From: Psychrobacter sp.
GTDB taxonomy: Bacteria; Pseudomonadota; Gammaproteobacteria; Pseudomonadales; Moraxellaceae
Reading direction: 5' to 3'
NCBI RefSeq assembly: GCF_018260395.1
Contig: NZ_JAGLBC010000003.1
Location: forward strand, 1 to 52,070
DNA: 52,070 nt
Shown: positions 10,746-21,255 of the stretch, piece after piece
How positions within the stretch are numbered: the stretch's first letter is position 1
Layout: each line of letters begins with the position of its first letter
Notes under the pieces: model-generated
What the model was told of the DNA's origin: nothing
The model's input: the letters and a program-made list of their open reading frames with translations, nothing else
Database searches by the model: none
Position numbers and translations under genes: made by a program

Positions 10746-12020
10746 CTAAACCGTTCTGGTTTTTAAAGTCTCAAGATAACTGCGTATGTTGGTCACATAA
10801 TGCATGCACTGAGTATAGCGTGAATTATGAATAGCGTTATTAGACATATAAGCATAAACGTTTGCCCAGCTGTTTGGGTTTTGTCCTTTATTAGCTAGTT
10901 TTTGCTGAATATCTTTAATAGCATTAGGTCCCATATTATATGAAGCTAGCGCAAACCATAATCTGTCAGGATTAGGAACTTCTGAAAAAGTCTCTTTCAT
11001 TTGCTCTAAATAGCGAGCACCGCCACCAATACTTTGATACGGATCAACACGGTCTGATACGCCCATCGCTTTAGCGGTATTATTCGTCAACATCATCAAT
11101 CCTCGCACTCCAGTAGGAGAAGTGGCATTGGCATTTAGATGAGACTCTTGATAGCCCATTGCAACCAACAACTGCCAATCATGATTGTATATATTGGCTT
11201 GCTTCTGAAAAGAGGATTTATAACTAGGTAAATTTGTGGTTAAAGCTTTCTCAAAATGTTTACGGTTATAATCATCCTCTAATAATGTTTGGTCATAAAA
11301 ATTTGCAATTTTTGCGGTATTAACCAACTGGCCATCATCACATATATAGTGGCTTGCCTTTATGGCTAACGGGTCTGCGTTACTTCTAAAACTCCAGTTG
11401 GTTTTAGGATGTAACCCATTATCAACTAAAGTGCTATCGTAACCGCAGCTGATATTCATTGACGCCAATCCTGATTCTGTAAGTAGCTTGGTACTGGCAG
11501 TTGTCAAGGCCATATCAGCATCGCCATCACGTAAAGCATTTAAAGCTTCAGCATCAGTTTGAAACTCTTTAACAACTAACTCAACGCCAAGTGTATAGGC
11601 ATATGAGCGAGCAATATCATAGCCAAAACCATGTTCAAATCTATCAGTTGAAAAATAGGTGCTATTGCCCTTAACGGAAGCTAAAGTTAAAGTGTTAGCA
11701 GCCAAGACACTGTCATAAGCATCTTCTTCATTGGTAAATAAAGCGGTAGTCAGACTTTGGGCTGGCAACGACAGTAGAGCGATGCTAGAAATTTGCATAA
11801 GCATTTTAAGTTTGGCAAACTTCTTTTTTACTTTAGGACGCTTTGAATCTGTTTGAATAAGTTTTGGAGGTGCTATGAACGGTAGAACATATTTGCCATT
11901 GCTTGATGGGATCGAAAATACATTAGACGTAAAACACTGAGTATTTTTGCGATGATTGTTTTTGTGATTTATCCAATTACGTAGTCGTAGCATGGAAGTA
12001 TCCATTATCCAACTATCCAT
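10746..12020 (-). CDS. MltF-like membrane-bound lytic transglycosylase (periplasmic solute-binding-like domain plus SLT domain); start probably downstream of the ORF start
   Basis: SBP-like domain (FEHGFGYDIARSYAYTLGVELVVKEFQTDAEALNALRDGDADMAL) followed by SLT (LLVAMGYQESHLNANATSPTGVRGLMMLTNNTAKAMGV...ASYNMGPNAI). Confidence 0.88.
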   Translation of the reverse strand: MDSWIMDTSMLRLRNWINHKNNHRKNTQCFTSNVFSIPSSNGKYVLPFIAPPKLIQTDSKRPKVKKKFAKLKMLMQISSIALLSLPAQSLTTALFTNEEDAYDSVLAANTLTLASVKGNSTYFSTDRFEHGFGYDIARSYAYTLGVELVVKEFQTDAEALNALRDGDADMALTTASTKLLTESGLASMNISCGYDSTLVDNGLHPKTNWSFRSNADPLAIKASHYICDDGQLVNTAKIANFYDQTLLEDDYNRKHFEKALTTNLPSYKSSFQKQANIYNHDWQLLVAMGYQESHLNANATSPTGVRGLMMLTNNTAKAMGVSDRVDPYQSIGGGARYLEQMKETFSEVPNPDRLWFALASYNMGPNAIKDIQQKLANKGQNPNSWANVYAYMSNNAIHNSRYTQCMHYVTNIRSYLETLKTRTV

Positions 12021-12930
12021 ACTGTGTAGAGATTAATACACCATTGTATTAAAGTCTCTTTAAAACCACAGGCATGAGTAATGTAAACACCCTATATCTT
12101 GTAATAAGCCAATACAAAAAAACGAATCAGCTGTAGTATTATTAAATGATTATTTTGTATTTAATAGATACCATTAAACATATGTGACAGATGGCAAAAA
12201 TGAATATAGCCACTGTTATAATATAGGGTTGGATTTTTAAAAAAATTAAATCTGCGTCTTAATCTAAATTAAATAGATAACCGTCAGGAAAATTAATTGA
12301 ATAAAAATCAGATACATTGCTAGCAAGACGAATTAAAATATACTAAGACAAATAGCATGTAAGATTAAAGCTTATTAAATTTAAGTACTGTCAATTTCAG
12401 TAGTGGCAATTTTAGTACTATTATTTAAAGTGCTTTCAATATCTGCATTAAGTTGGTATCGAATTTAATCGTTTAGGACCAGTTGCATATCAACACTCAT
12501 TTGTCTTACTATTAATTGATAAGATAACAATTTGCCAAATACAGTTTGTTTAATACCGTTTGTTTAATACGGTCTGAGATTGTAATAAGAAAATTGTCAT
12601 CAAACCAACTATAGACTTGTTTGAACTAATTCATAATTGAATAAAAATTAAACAAGTCAAATTCGCACTTGCGATAGTTTGTTAAAATAGGTAGTTTTTT
12701 CAAATTTAACCAGTAATTTATACTGATTCAATTTTGATAGCTATATGGGGTAGGTTTAAAAAAAATCAAGATTTAAGCAGTTTATGTATTTAAAAGTAGA
12801 GTAAAGCAGATAATAACTGATTTAATAACAAACACATTTTTAATGTTTCAAAATGTATTATACTAAAATTAATGACTTATGTAAAAAATCATTTACATCA
12901 ATATTAGGACCTTTAAAACAAAGATATAAC

Positions 12931-13701
12931 TTAAGCTGGATTTGGATCATCAATAAAAGTAACTTCCAGCCCTAAAATATTTTTTATGACTTCACCAAGC
13001 GCTTTAATGCCTCCCATTTCTGTAGCATGATGACCACAAGCTAAATAATCTATTCCCAACTCTCTTGCTGAGTGAGTGGTACGTTCTGAAATCTCTCCTG
13101 AGAGATATAGCTGACAGCCCATTTTGGCAGCTTGTTCAATCATATCTTGCGCGCCACCAGTACAGATACCCACTTTTGAAATAAAGCGGTTATTGGCACT
13201 AATATGGGTAGGGCTGCGCTGTAATCTCACCCTGACTTTATCTATAAAATCATCAATAGATATAGGATCGCATTGAGCAATATTGCCAACAGGATATTTT
13301 TCTTCAGGGTATAAAGCACCTATAATCTTAAGATCCAAAAGATTAGCAAGCACTGCATTATTACCTACGACTGGATGCGCATCTAAGGGGAGATGATAAG
13401 CCAGTAGAGATAAGTTGTTTTGAAATAAGGTGCGTATGCGCTTACCTTTCATGCCCGTCAAAGGCTCGGACTCTCCTTTCCAAAAATAGCCATGATGAAC
13501 TAAGACAGCATCTGCTTGATGTTCAATTGCAGCGTCAATTAAGTTTTGAGTGGCTGTGACGCCAGTGATGATTTTTTTTATAGGGACAGCAGCATCAACT
13601 TGTAAACCATTAGGGCAGTAATCTTTGAATTCATTGGCTTTAAGATAGTCATTGCACCACTGCTCTAAAGCTGACGGACTTATTTCGATCATAGGTTTCA
13701 C
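12931..13701 (-). CDS. Nif3-like dinuclear metal center protein (GTP cyclohydrolase 1 type 2 homolog)
   Basis: DYCPNGLQVD, ADAVLVHHGYFWKGE, LLAYHLPLDAHPVVGNNAVLA, LYLSGEISERTTHSARELGIDYLACGHHATE. Confidence 0.93.
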   Translation of the reverse strand: MKPMIEISPSALEQWCNDYLKANEFKDYCPNGLQVDAAVPIKKIITGVTATQNLIDAAIEHQADAVLVHHGYFWKGESEPLTGMKGKRIRTLFQNNLSLLAYHLPLDAHPVVGNNAVLANLLDLKIIGALYPEEKYPVGNIAQCDPISIDDFIDKVRVRLQRSPTHISANNRFISKVGICTGGAQDMIEQAAKMGCQLYLSGEISERTTHSARELGIDYLACGHHATEMGGIKALGEVIKNILGLEVTFIDDPNPA

Positions 13702-14087
13702 CTTAATTAAAAAATTGGCTCAATAGTTTATTAAATAGGTAATAAGAATTAGAGTAAAACTTTTATAAAATTGTGCTTTTATCAGTTAATAGCTAACTCA
13801 AGAAGATAATAGCTAAAGTTAGTTGATAGCCTGATTAAGTAACATAAATTGAACAATATATAGTTTAAAGAAAGGGTGTGGTATAACAGCATTGAGCTTA
13901 CAAATGTTAAACTAATATCATTTCTAATTATTAATAAATATTATAACGACTTAAATTGCCATAACTACCCTAAAACAATCATATTAAACTAGCACCAAAA
14001 AACGAAGACACTGGATTAAGGCTTAGGTCATATACCAAATTTTTAAAGTCTTAATGTCGTTGACACGTTTTATCTACGAGGAGTGAC

Positions 14088-15407
14088 ATGTCTGAATCAT
14101 CAAAAACCAGTGTTATCTGGAAAATTCTTCCCTGGTTATTATTAATAGCTGTTTTAGCGGCTTTTATTTGGGTCTATATTGACCAAAAGGCCAGTCAACA
14201 ATCGGCGTGGCAACCTCCACGTAGTTCCAGCACTTCTATTGCTCTTAATAAAGACGCAGATAAGCCAGAACCTATTTTGTCATATCATAATGCAGTTGCA
14301 AAGGCATCTCGCTCCGTGGTTAATATCTATACCACGCAGACCATTAGTCAAGATCCATATATGAATGACCCTGTGTTACGACGCTTTTATGAGTTTCATG
14401 GTCAAAACCCTCAAGCCAATCAAGAAACCAGTCTGGGATCTGGGGTAATTGTCTCAAATGATGGCTACATAGTCACCAATGCCCATGTAATCACAAAGGC
14501 TGATGAGATTGTCGTGGCTTTAAGCGATGGTCGTAAAGCAGTAGCTAAGGTAGTAGGTACTGACCCTGATAGCGATTTGGCAGTTATTAAAGTTGACATG
14601 TCTGGTTTAGAACCTTTGGCCTTTAGAAAGGATCCCATTGAAGTAGGTGATGTGGCATTGGCCATTGGTAATCCATTCGGTGTAGGTCAAACTGTGACTC
14701 AAGGCATTATCTCTGCTACAGGGCGAACGGGTCTTGGGGTAAATACTTTTGAAGACTTTATACAGACTGATGCAGCTATTAACCCAGGTAACTCTGGTGG
14801 TGCATTGGTTGACGCTCGTGGTGAGTTGGTTGGTATTAATACCTTAATTTTCTCACGCACAGGTGGCTCAATGGGAATCGGCTTTGCTATTCCAACTTCA
14901 TTAGTTGAGCAGGTAATGAATGCTATCATAAAAGATGGTAAAGTCAGTCGTGGCTGGCTAGGTATCGAAGTATTATCCCAGCTTCGTGACCCCACTCAGA
15001 TTGATAACTCAACTGGCGTGATAGTACGTAATATCATTCCCGGAAGTCCTGCTGCTAAAAGTGGACTTAAAGTTGGAGATGTTATCTTATCGATAGATGG
15101 AGAAGAGATGACGGACTCAAATCGTCTGATTCAGCATGTGGCTCGTAAAATGCCCAATAGCGTTTTGAAAGTGCAAGTGGTACGTGGCTCAGAGAACATG
15201 AATATAGATATTACTTTGGCCGAACGTCCTACCCAAACTACAGTAGTTATGCCTGAGCAAACACCGGAAGATCCAGAATTAATGTTACAGTCTCCTGAGA
15301 TTAATAACAACTCTTTAACTGATGAGCAGCGTGCTCAATTAAGAGAAGAGCTGATTCAACTGTTTGAAAAAGGAGAAAGACCTCAAGTAGATCCTTTGCC
15401 TCAGTAA
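14088..15407 (+). CDS. membrane-anchored trypsin-like serine protease with a single PDZ domain (DegS/AlgW-like)
   Basis: One N-terminal TM helix; TNAHVI, DSDLAVIKV, INPGNSGGALVD catalytic triad motifs; one PDZ (GVIVRNIIPGSPAAKSGLKVGDVILSIDG). Confidence 0.92.
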   Translation: MSESSKTSVIWKILPWLLLIAVLAAFIWVYIDQKASQQSAWQPPRSSSTSIALNKDADKPEPILSYHNAVAKASRSVVNIYTTQTISQDPYMNDPVLRRFYEFHGQNPQANQETSLGSGVIVSNDGYIVTNAHVITKADEIVVALSDGRKAVAKVVGTDPDSDLAVIKVDMSGLEPLAFRKDPIEVGDVALAIGNPFGVGQTVTQGIISATGRTGLGVNTFEDFIQTDAAINPGNSGGALVDARGELVGINTLIFSRTGGSMGIGFAIPTSLVEQVMNAIIKDGKVSRGWLGIEVLSQLRDPTQIDNSTGVIVRNIIPGSPAAKSGLKVGDVILSIDGEEMTDSNRLIQHVARKMPNSVLKVQVVRGSENMNIDITLAERPTQTTVVMPEQTPEDPELMLQSPEINNNSLTDEQRAQLREELIQLFEKGERPQVDPLPQ

Positions 15408-15456
15408 GGCATATGAGCTTGTAAGCTTTTAATAGTTGATAAATAATACCCTGAAA

Positions 15457-15487
15457 TAAAAGTCCGCAATTGTTTGCGGACTTTTTG
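15457..15487 (+). terminator. Rho-independent terminator
   Basis: aaaagtccgcaattgtttgcggactttttgg. Confidence 0.88.
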
Positions 15488-15535
15488 GTTTTATTTAATT
15501 ACTTAAGCTCTCAATAAATATTTTTCGATATTCAA

Positions 15536-15823
15536 CTAATGAACTTCTTTAAGATGAAGCATACCTTTTACTTTACAGCAGCAGGGAAGTATCTCTTTTG
15601 GTTCAAGCATGGCCAATGGAGGTTCATCATATGTTACAGGCAAGGAAGAAGCGGTTAAGGTTACTCGGCAACTGCCACAGTACCCTTCACGGCATTGATA
15701 ATTTATATCGTGTCCGGTACGTAATAACCCGTCTAACAAAGTTTCATCCTCATGAAGATAAAAACGTGTTTTTGAGGTAAATACCCAAGTCATAGTAATA
15801 CCCAAGTCATAGTATGGCGTCAC
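15536..15823 (-). CDS. yfaE: 2Fe-2S ferredoxin, class Ia ribonucleotide reductase maintenance protein; likely true ATG at 15793
   Basis: CREGYCGSCRVTL...ILPCCC plant-type 2Fe-2S ligands; located just downstream of nrdB. Confidence 0.88.
   Translation of the reverse strand: MTPYYDLGITMTWVFTSKTRFYLHEDETLLDGLLRTGHDINYQCREGYCGSCRVTLTASSLPVTYDEPPLAMLEPKEILPCCCKVKGMLHLKEVH
15781..15814. repeat. perfect 17-bp tandem duplication at the yfaE start region
   Basis: atacccaagtcatagta x2, head to tail. Confidence 0.95.
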
Positions 15824-15916
15824 TTATTTTTAATTGTTTTTATAGTATATATAGTATCTTTTTGAACTACTCAGGCTCAAAAAGCGTGCAGTTATTTTTC
15901 ATAATGCCACGCTTTA

Positions 15917-15991
15917 TTATCTATTATCTATTATCTGTTATCTGTTATCTGTTATCTGTTATCTGTTATCTGTTATCTGTTATCTTTTATC
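15917..15991. repeat. heptanucleotide tandem repeat (TTATCTG/TTATCTA)
   Basis: 2x TTATCTA, 7x TTATCTG, 1x TTATCTT and a partial unit, counted base by base. Confidence 0.97.
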
Positions 15992-16117
15992 GACCTAGGT
16001 CTTTTATTAAAGCCATTTAACCTTCTGTATATTAAAAACAATCCTTCTATTCATTATAAATCTTTTAGGTAATGTAATTATTACAGCTTAACTAATTAAT
16101 GACTATTGCTTAATTCA

Positions 16118-17251
16118 CTAAAGCTCAAAGTCATCAAAGTCACTGTCAGATAGATCTGAATCAATTTGACCGACTAAATAAGAGCTAATCTCTGTTTCTT
16201 GTGGCGCAACCTGAACGTTATCAGATGACAACCAAGTATTGATCCAAGGAATTGGATTACTCTTAGACAGTGGGAAAATAGCAGGCAAGCCAACCGCCTC
16301 CATACGTAAGTTGGTGATGTACTCTACGTACTGACACAAGATGTCTTTGTTCAAACCAATCATAGAGCCGTCTTTGAACAGATAACCTGCCCATTCTTTT
16401 TCTTGCTCGGCCGCTTTACGGAAAATCTCTATGCTCTCGTTATGGCATTCGGCAGCGATTTCAGCCATTTCTGGGTCATCTTTACCTGATGCCATAATAT
16501 TCACCATATGCTGGGTGCTGGTCAGGTGTAGAGCTTCATCACGGGCAATTAACTTAATAATTTTGGCATTGCCTTCCATAAGCTTACGTTCAGCAAAAGC
16601 AAACGAGCAGGCGAAAGACACATAAAAACGAATGGCTTCTAATACGTTTACTGCCATTAGACACAGATAAAGCTGTTTTTTTAGTTTGCGTAAATCGACA
16701 TATTTTTCTTCACCATTGACCACATGTGTACCTGGACCAAATAGGCTATATAGCTGTGAGTGCTGGTATAAGTCATCATAATAAAAAGCAATGTCTGCAG
16801 CACGTTGTAGGATGTGCTCGTTTTTCATAATGTCATCAAAGACTACAGCAGGGTCATTAACGATGTTACGGATAATATGAGTGTAACTACGAGAGTGGAT
16901 GGTTTCAGAGAACGACCAAGTTTCAATCCAAGTCTCAAGTTCAGGGATGGATACCAAAGGTAATAGCACTACATTTGGGCTACGGCCTTGTATAGAGTCT
17001 AGCAGGGTTTGATACTTTAGATTACTGATAAAGATATGCTTTTCATGCGTTGATAAATTACCGTAATCGATACGGTCCTTTGATACATCAACCTCTTCTG
17101 GACGCCAAAAAAATGACAACTGCTTTTCAATGAGTTGCTCAAAAATTGGATGTTTTTGCTGGTCATAACGCGCCACATTGACAGGCTGACCAAAAAACAT
17201 CGGCTCTGTTAGGGCATCATTTTTGGTTTGGCAAAAGATTGAATATGTCAT
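16118..17251 (-). CDS. nrdB: ribonucleoside-diphosphate reductase subunit beta (class Ia)
   Basis: NrdB motifs: [50 protein letters not shown]-terminal acidic tail. Confidence 0.97.
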   Translation of the reverse strand: MTYSIFCQTKNDALTEPMFFGQPVNVARYDQQKHPIFEQLIEKQLSFFWRPEEVDVSKDRIDYGNLSTHEKHIFISNLKYQTLLDSIQGRSPNVVLLPLVSIPELETWIETWSFSETIHSRSYTHIIRNIVNDPAVVFDDIMKNEHILQRAADIAFYYDDLYQHSQLYSLFGPGTHVVNGEEKYVDLRKLKKQLYLCLMAVNVLEAIRFYVSFACSFAFAERKLMEGNAKIIKLIARDEALHLTSTQHMVNIMASGKDDPEMAEIAAECHNESIEIFRKAAEQEKEWAGYLFKDGSMIGLNKDILCQYVEYITNLRMEAVGLPAIFPLSKSNPIPWINTWLSSDNVQVAPQETEISSYLVGQIDSDLSDSDFDDFEL

Positions 17252-17963
17252 GGTATTACCTTTAAATTTGAAGTGTTTTGATGTATTAGCAATTTAGGGT
17301 GATGCAGTATAGAACGGTTTGAAGTGTAATTATAGTGTTCGATGGTATGCCTCTATAATCTGCATATATAAAAACTAATAATTTTTAAAATCAGTTAAGA
17401 AAATTAATAAATAATTAAATATAACCTAATTAAAACATTCTAGTTTGTCTCAGATGCAAACTTTTAGGCGTTAAGTTAATGACATGGATCGCATATTAAA
17501 TAACTAAATGAATCCGAAAATTCTATGGCAAATATCCATACAAATCTAATCGAACTAAGTGCTGCGGTAGTGACTAAAGCGGGGTGACGACGCATAATTA
17601 TAACGTTATGGACTTTGTATGTCTAAATCAAAATGATTGTTAAAAGTCATCGTTGTATCAATGTCTTCATATGACCTCAATAAGTCCAAGCAAGTCATCA
17701 AAAGGTCAGTTAAATATAATCTACTTAACCTAGATTATTAACTTTGAAGATAATCATTAAAACTTTACAAACCATAAGCGTATTAGGGTTAATTATCAAC
17801 ATTTAGCTAACCTTAAAAATAATTTTTATAAAATTAGTTTTAACAGTGCATAAAAAATCAATATAGTTGAATGAAAGGTATATATTTGTTATCTTGTTAT
17901 TTAAGTTGTAACGGAAGAGTTAAAAAATATTTCAGGGAGTTGTATTAAAAAAGGAGCAGTAAC

Positions 17964-19060
17964 TTGTTAAAAAAACTAACATTAATTCTGACAACCGCAT
18001 TTCTAATCACGGCATGTGGTTCTAATTCAGAAAACACTGAAGCTAAAGACGCAGGTTCTATCAATTCAGACAAAGTATATAAGCTTAAATTAGCGGCAAC
18101 ATGGGGTCCAACACTGACGCCATTTATTGATGCTAACCGCAACATGGCTAAACTTGCAGAAGAGATGTCAAACGGCCGTCTTAAAATCCAAGTCGATCCT
18201 TCTAATAAACACAAATCCGCCCTCGGCATACTCGATTTAGTAAAATCCGGCCAATACGACATGGGTCACACTGCGTCCTATTATTACAAAGGCAAGGATA
18301 TAGCTACAATACCATTCACGGCAATGCCATTAGTCTAACCGCAACTGAACAGCAAGGTTGGATGTACTACGGTGGTGGTTTGGAGCTGATGCAAAAAGTG
18401 TATAAACCGCATAATATTATTCCTTTCCCAGGGGGTAACACAGGCATGCAAATGGGAGGTTGGTTTAAAAAAGAAATCAACACGGTAGACGACTTTAAAG
18501 GTCTAAAAATGCGTATACCTGGTTTTGCAGGTGAAGTTATTGCTGAAACGGGTGCGGTGCCAACCACCATTCCGGGTGGCGAGTTATACACGGCTTTAGA
18601 TCGCGGTACTATTGATGCGCTTGAGTGGGTAGGCCCATCAATGGATATTACCATGGGCTTTCATAAAATTGCGCCATATTACTACACCGGTTGGCATGAG
18701 CCAGGTGCAGAGCTACATTATTTTGTTAACGATAAAGCCTATGACAAGTTGCCAGCAGACCTGCAACAAATTTTAAAAACGGCTATGCGTGTCTCTGCAG
18801 ATGATATGTCAGTAAGAACTCAGTATATGAGTGCTGAGTTTCTGGATAAGATGAAATCTGAAGCACCCAATGTGCAAATAAAAACCATGCCACCTGCGGT
18901 ACTGGATGAACTCAAAAAAATTAACAATCGACTCGTCGGCGAAATGGTGAAAGATAACCCGCTCATGAAAGAGATTATCGACTCTCAAAACGCGTATCAG
19001 AAAAAAGCACGAGCATGGAGCAAAATGTCTGATTATCAATATATTCAAGACAATCAATAG
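17964..19060 (+). pseudogene. TRAP transporter solute-binding lipoprotein (DctP family), frameshifted at about 18333; TTG start
   Basis: ORF 17964..18338 (lipobox LITAC, good AAGGAG RBS) ends ...IPFTAMPLV*; the +2 frame continues LTATEQQGWMYYGGGLELMQKVYKPHNIIPFPGGNTGMQMGGWFKKEI... to 19060. Restoring one base near 18333 gives a continuous PLGLTATEQQGWMYYGGG. Confidence 0.9.
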
Positions 19061-19110
19061 TCTATGAGTTTGTTTATGTTCAACATCTAAAAACTATAAA
19101 AAGGACTATA

Positions 19111-19146
19111 ACACCAAAATGCACATTTGCATTTTTGGTGTTTTTT
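19111..19146 (+). terminator. hairpin plus T-run between the dctP-like and dctQ-like genes (intra-operon attenuator)
   Basis: acaccaaaatgca catt tgcatttttggtgt tttttt. Confidence 0.8.
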
Positions 19147-19178
19147 ACAAAAGATTTGTTAAAAAGGATAAAGGATAT

Positions 19179-19715
19179 ATGCTCAAGCAAATCGAAAAAG
19201 GATTCGATACCTTTGGTATCGCAATAGGGAATTTAACATCAGTTATTCTAGTATTGATGATTGCAAACGTATTTTATGATGTGGTGATGCGATATTTCTT
19301 CAACGTAGGTAGCATTGGTTTTCAAGAACTAGAATGGCACCTCTTTTCAATCGTATTTTTATTAGGCATGTCTTACACGCTACAACAAGATGCTCATGTG
19401 AGAGTCGACCTAATTTACGACAACTTAAACATACCCAAAAGAGCCTATATCAATATTTTAGGTACGCTAATTTTTATAATACCCGTTGCCATAATTATTG
19501 GTTATGGATCTATAGATTATGTCATAGAATCCTATCAATCAGCTGAGGCAAGTGGTAATCCGGGAGGCTTAACCCATCGCTGGCTAATAAAATCACTCAT
19601 TCCTTTGAGTTTTTTATGTCTTGTTATATCAGCCATAGGTTTTCTGATAAAACAAATAAACCTCTTACAAGAATATAAGTTAAATGAAAATACGCTCAAA
19701 AGAGAAAAGTCATGA
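19179..19715 (+). CDS. TRAP transporter small permease (DctQ family)
   Basis: Four-TM DctQ pattern: YDVVMRYFFNVGSIGFQELEWHLFSIVFLLGMSYTLQQDAHVRVDLIYDNL; ATG at 19179 preferred over the listed upstream start. Confidence 0.9.
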   Translation: MLKQIEKGFDTFGIAIGNLTSVILVLMIANVFYDVVMRYFFNVGSIGFQELEWHLFSIVFLLGMSYTLQQDAHVRVDLIYDNLNIPKRAYINILGTLIFIIPVAIIIGYGSIDYVIESYQSAEASGNPGGLTHRWLIKSLIPLSFLCLVISAIGFLIKQINLLQEYKLNENTLKREKS

Positions 19716-21058
19716 TTGGTATTATTATGTTTTTTACCGCCTTAGTCATGCTCCTAATGGGCTTTCCTGTGGCGTTTACGTTTGCGGCGGTGGCGTTAAT
19801 GTTTGCCATTATTGCAGGGCTAGTAGAAACAGACTTTAATCTCGGTGACGGCTTTGCCTCAGCGCTTGATATGTTTGATTTTATGCCGTTTCGTATCATG
19901 TCTATCATGACAAATACCATCTTAATGGCCGTACCTATGTTTATCTTCATGGGCGTCATTTTGCAAAAAACAGGTCTTGCAGAGAAGCTACTAGAGTCGA
20001 TGGCGAAGCTGTTTGGCGAAATCCGTGGTGGTCTTGCTATCTCAACCGTATTGGTAGGCTCTTTGTTAGCGGCCTCAACCGGTATTGTCGGTGCGTCAGT
20101 GGTATCGATGGGGGTCATCTTCTTACCGATTATGCTAAGGCACAAATACAGCCCAGAGCTTGCCTGCGGTACCATTTGTGCCTCTGGTACGCTAGGACAA
20201 ATTATCCCGCCCTCTATCGTACTGATTATTTTAGCGGATGTCTTTCAGGTACCGGTGGGTGATTTATTTAAAGCGGCTGTATGGCCTGGCTTATTATTAG
20301 TTGGTCTGTATATTGTTTAAATTTTAGTTTTCGCATTCTTCGTAAAAGGAGCAGCCCCTGCCATACCTGCCAGTGAATTAGGCGCGACCAATAAAAAAGC
20401 CTTAATCTTTGAAGCCTTAAAAAACATTGTGCCCCCATTAACGCTTATCGTATTGGTGCTCGGTTCTATCTTCTCTTGTATGGCAACCGCCACAGAGTCC
20501 TCAGCCGTTGGCTGTGTCGGTGCATTGGTACTGGGCGCACTATATAGGAAATTCTCGTTTGATATCGTAAAAACCGCTGCGCAAGAAACGGTTAAAATTA
20601 CCTCAATGGTTTTTGCCATTTTAATTGGGGCGACGGCGTTCTCAATGGTGTTTAATTACACGGGTGGAGAAGAGCTAGTAGAGCAGTTCTTGCTTAACTT
20701 ACCGGGTGATGGAAAATGGAGCTTTGTCATATTCACCATGCTGGCGATCTTTATCCTAGGGTTCTTTATTGATTTTGTCGAAATAGCCTATATCATCGTG
20801 CCTATTCTATTGCCCGTATCTGTGATACTAGGTATCAGCCCATTATGGTTTGCCATTTTAATCGCGATGAACCTACAGACCTCCTTCCTTACCCCGCCAT
20901 TTGGATTTTCACTATTTTACTTAAAGGGGGTCGCACCGCCAGAGGTTAAAACAACCCAAATTTATAAAGGGGTGCTGCCCTTTATTGGTATTCAAGTGTT
21001 TGTGTTGATGTTAATTGCGGTATTCCCAGCTGTGTTTGGTATGACAGCCTTACTATGA
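19712..21058 (+). pseudogene. TRAP transporter large permease (DctM family) interrupted by an in-frame TAA at 20318-20320
   Basis: Same reading frame on both sides (20429-19712 is divisible by 3); ...LLVGLYIV*ILVFAFFVKGAAPAIPASELGATNKKALIFEALKNIVPPLTLIVLVLGS... reads through without other stops. Confidence 0.9.
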
Positions 21059-21082
21059 TGCTAAGTTGAAGTCTTAAATAGT

Positions 21083-21118
21083 AAAAGGGTCTGTTGTATG
21101 CCAACAGACCCTTTTTTT
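21083..21118 (+). terminator. Rho-independent terminator after the TRAP operon
   Basis: aaaagggtctgttg tatgc caacagaccctttttt. Confidence 0.92.
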
Positions 21119-21174
21119 ACGCTCACTATATCATTTACTTAGAGCTAATCCCGCTTTTCACTACTATCTTGGCT

Positions 21175-21255
21175 GGCACGGCAGCAGGTGCTAATAGCCA
21201 GTGTCGTTCCTGCGCGACGATACCGCCACTGGCTAAGCACCTGCATCGCCGTGTT
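21175..21255. repeat. long imperfect inverted repeat (about 29-bp arms) with a nested inner stem
   Basis: Left ggcacggcagcaggtgctaatagccagtg vs reverse complement of right aacacggcgatgcaggtgcttagccagtg; inner tcgt...acga. Confidence 0.85.

Noticed and set aside
15917-15991. Heptamer array as a possible CRISPR or iteron origin
   Set aside because: Contiguous 7-bp units without spacers, no cas or rep gene nearby; a simple sequence repeat explains it.
15814-16020. + strand ORF containing (YLLSVIC)n
   Set aside because: Produced by the TTATCTG heptamer repeat; lies between minus-strand genes of one operon.
18320-18345. Programmed frameshifting or phase variation in the dctP-like gene
   Set aside because: No slippery heptamer or homopolymer at ccattagtctaacc, and a second unrelated lesion exists in dctM; decay is simpler.
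21175-21255. Possible integron attC site
   Set aside because: No GTTRRRY/RYYYAAC core pair at the ends and no cassette array or integrase.
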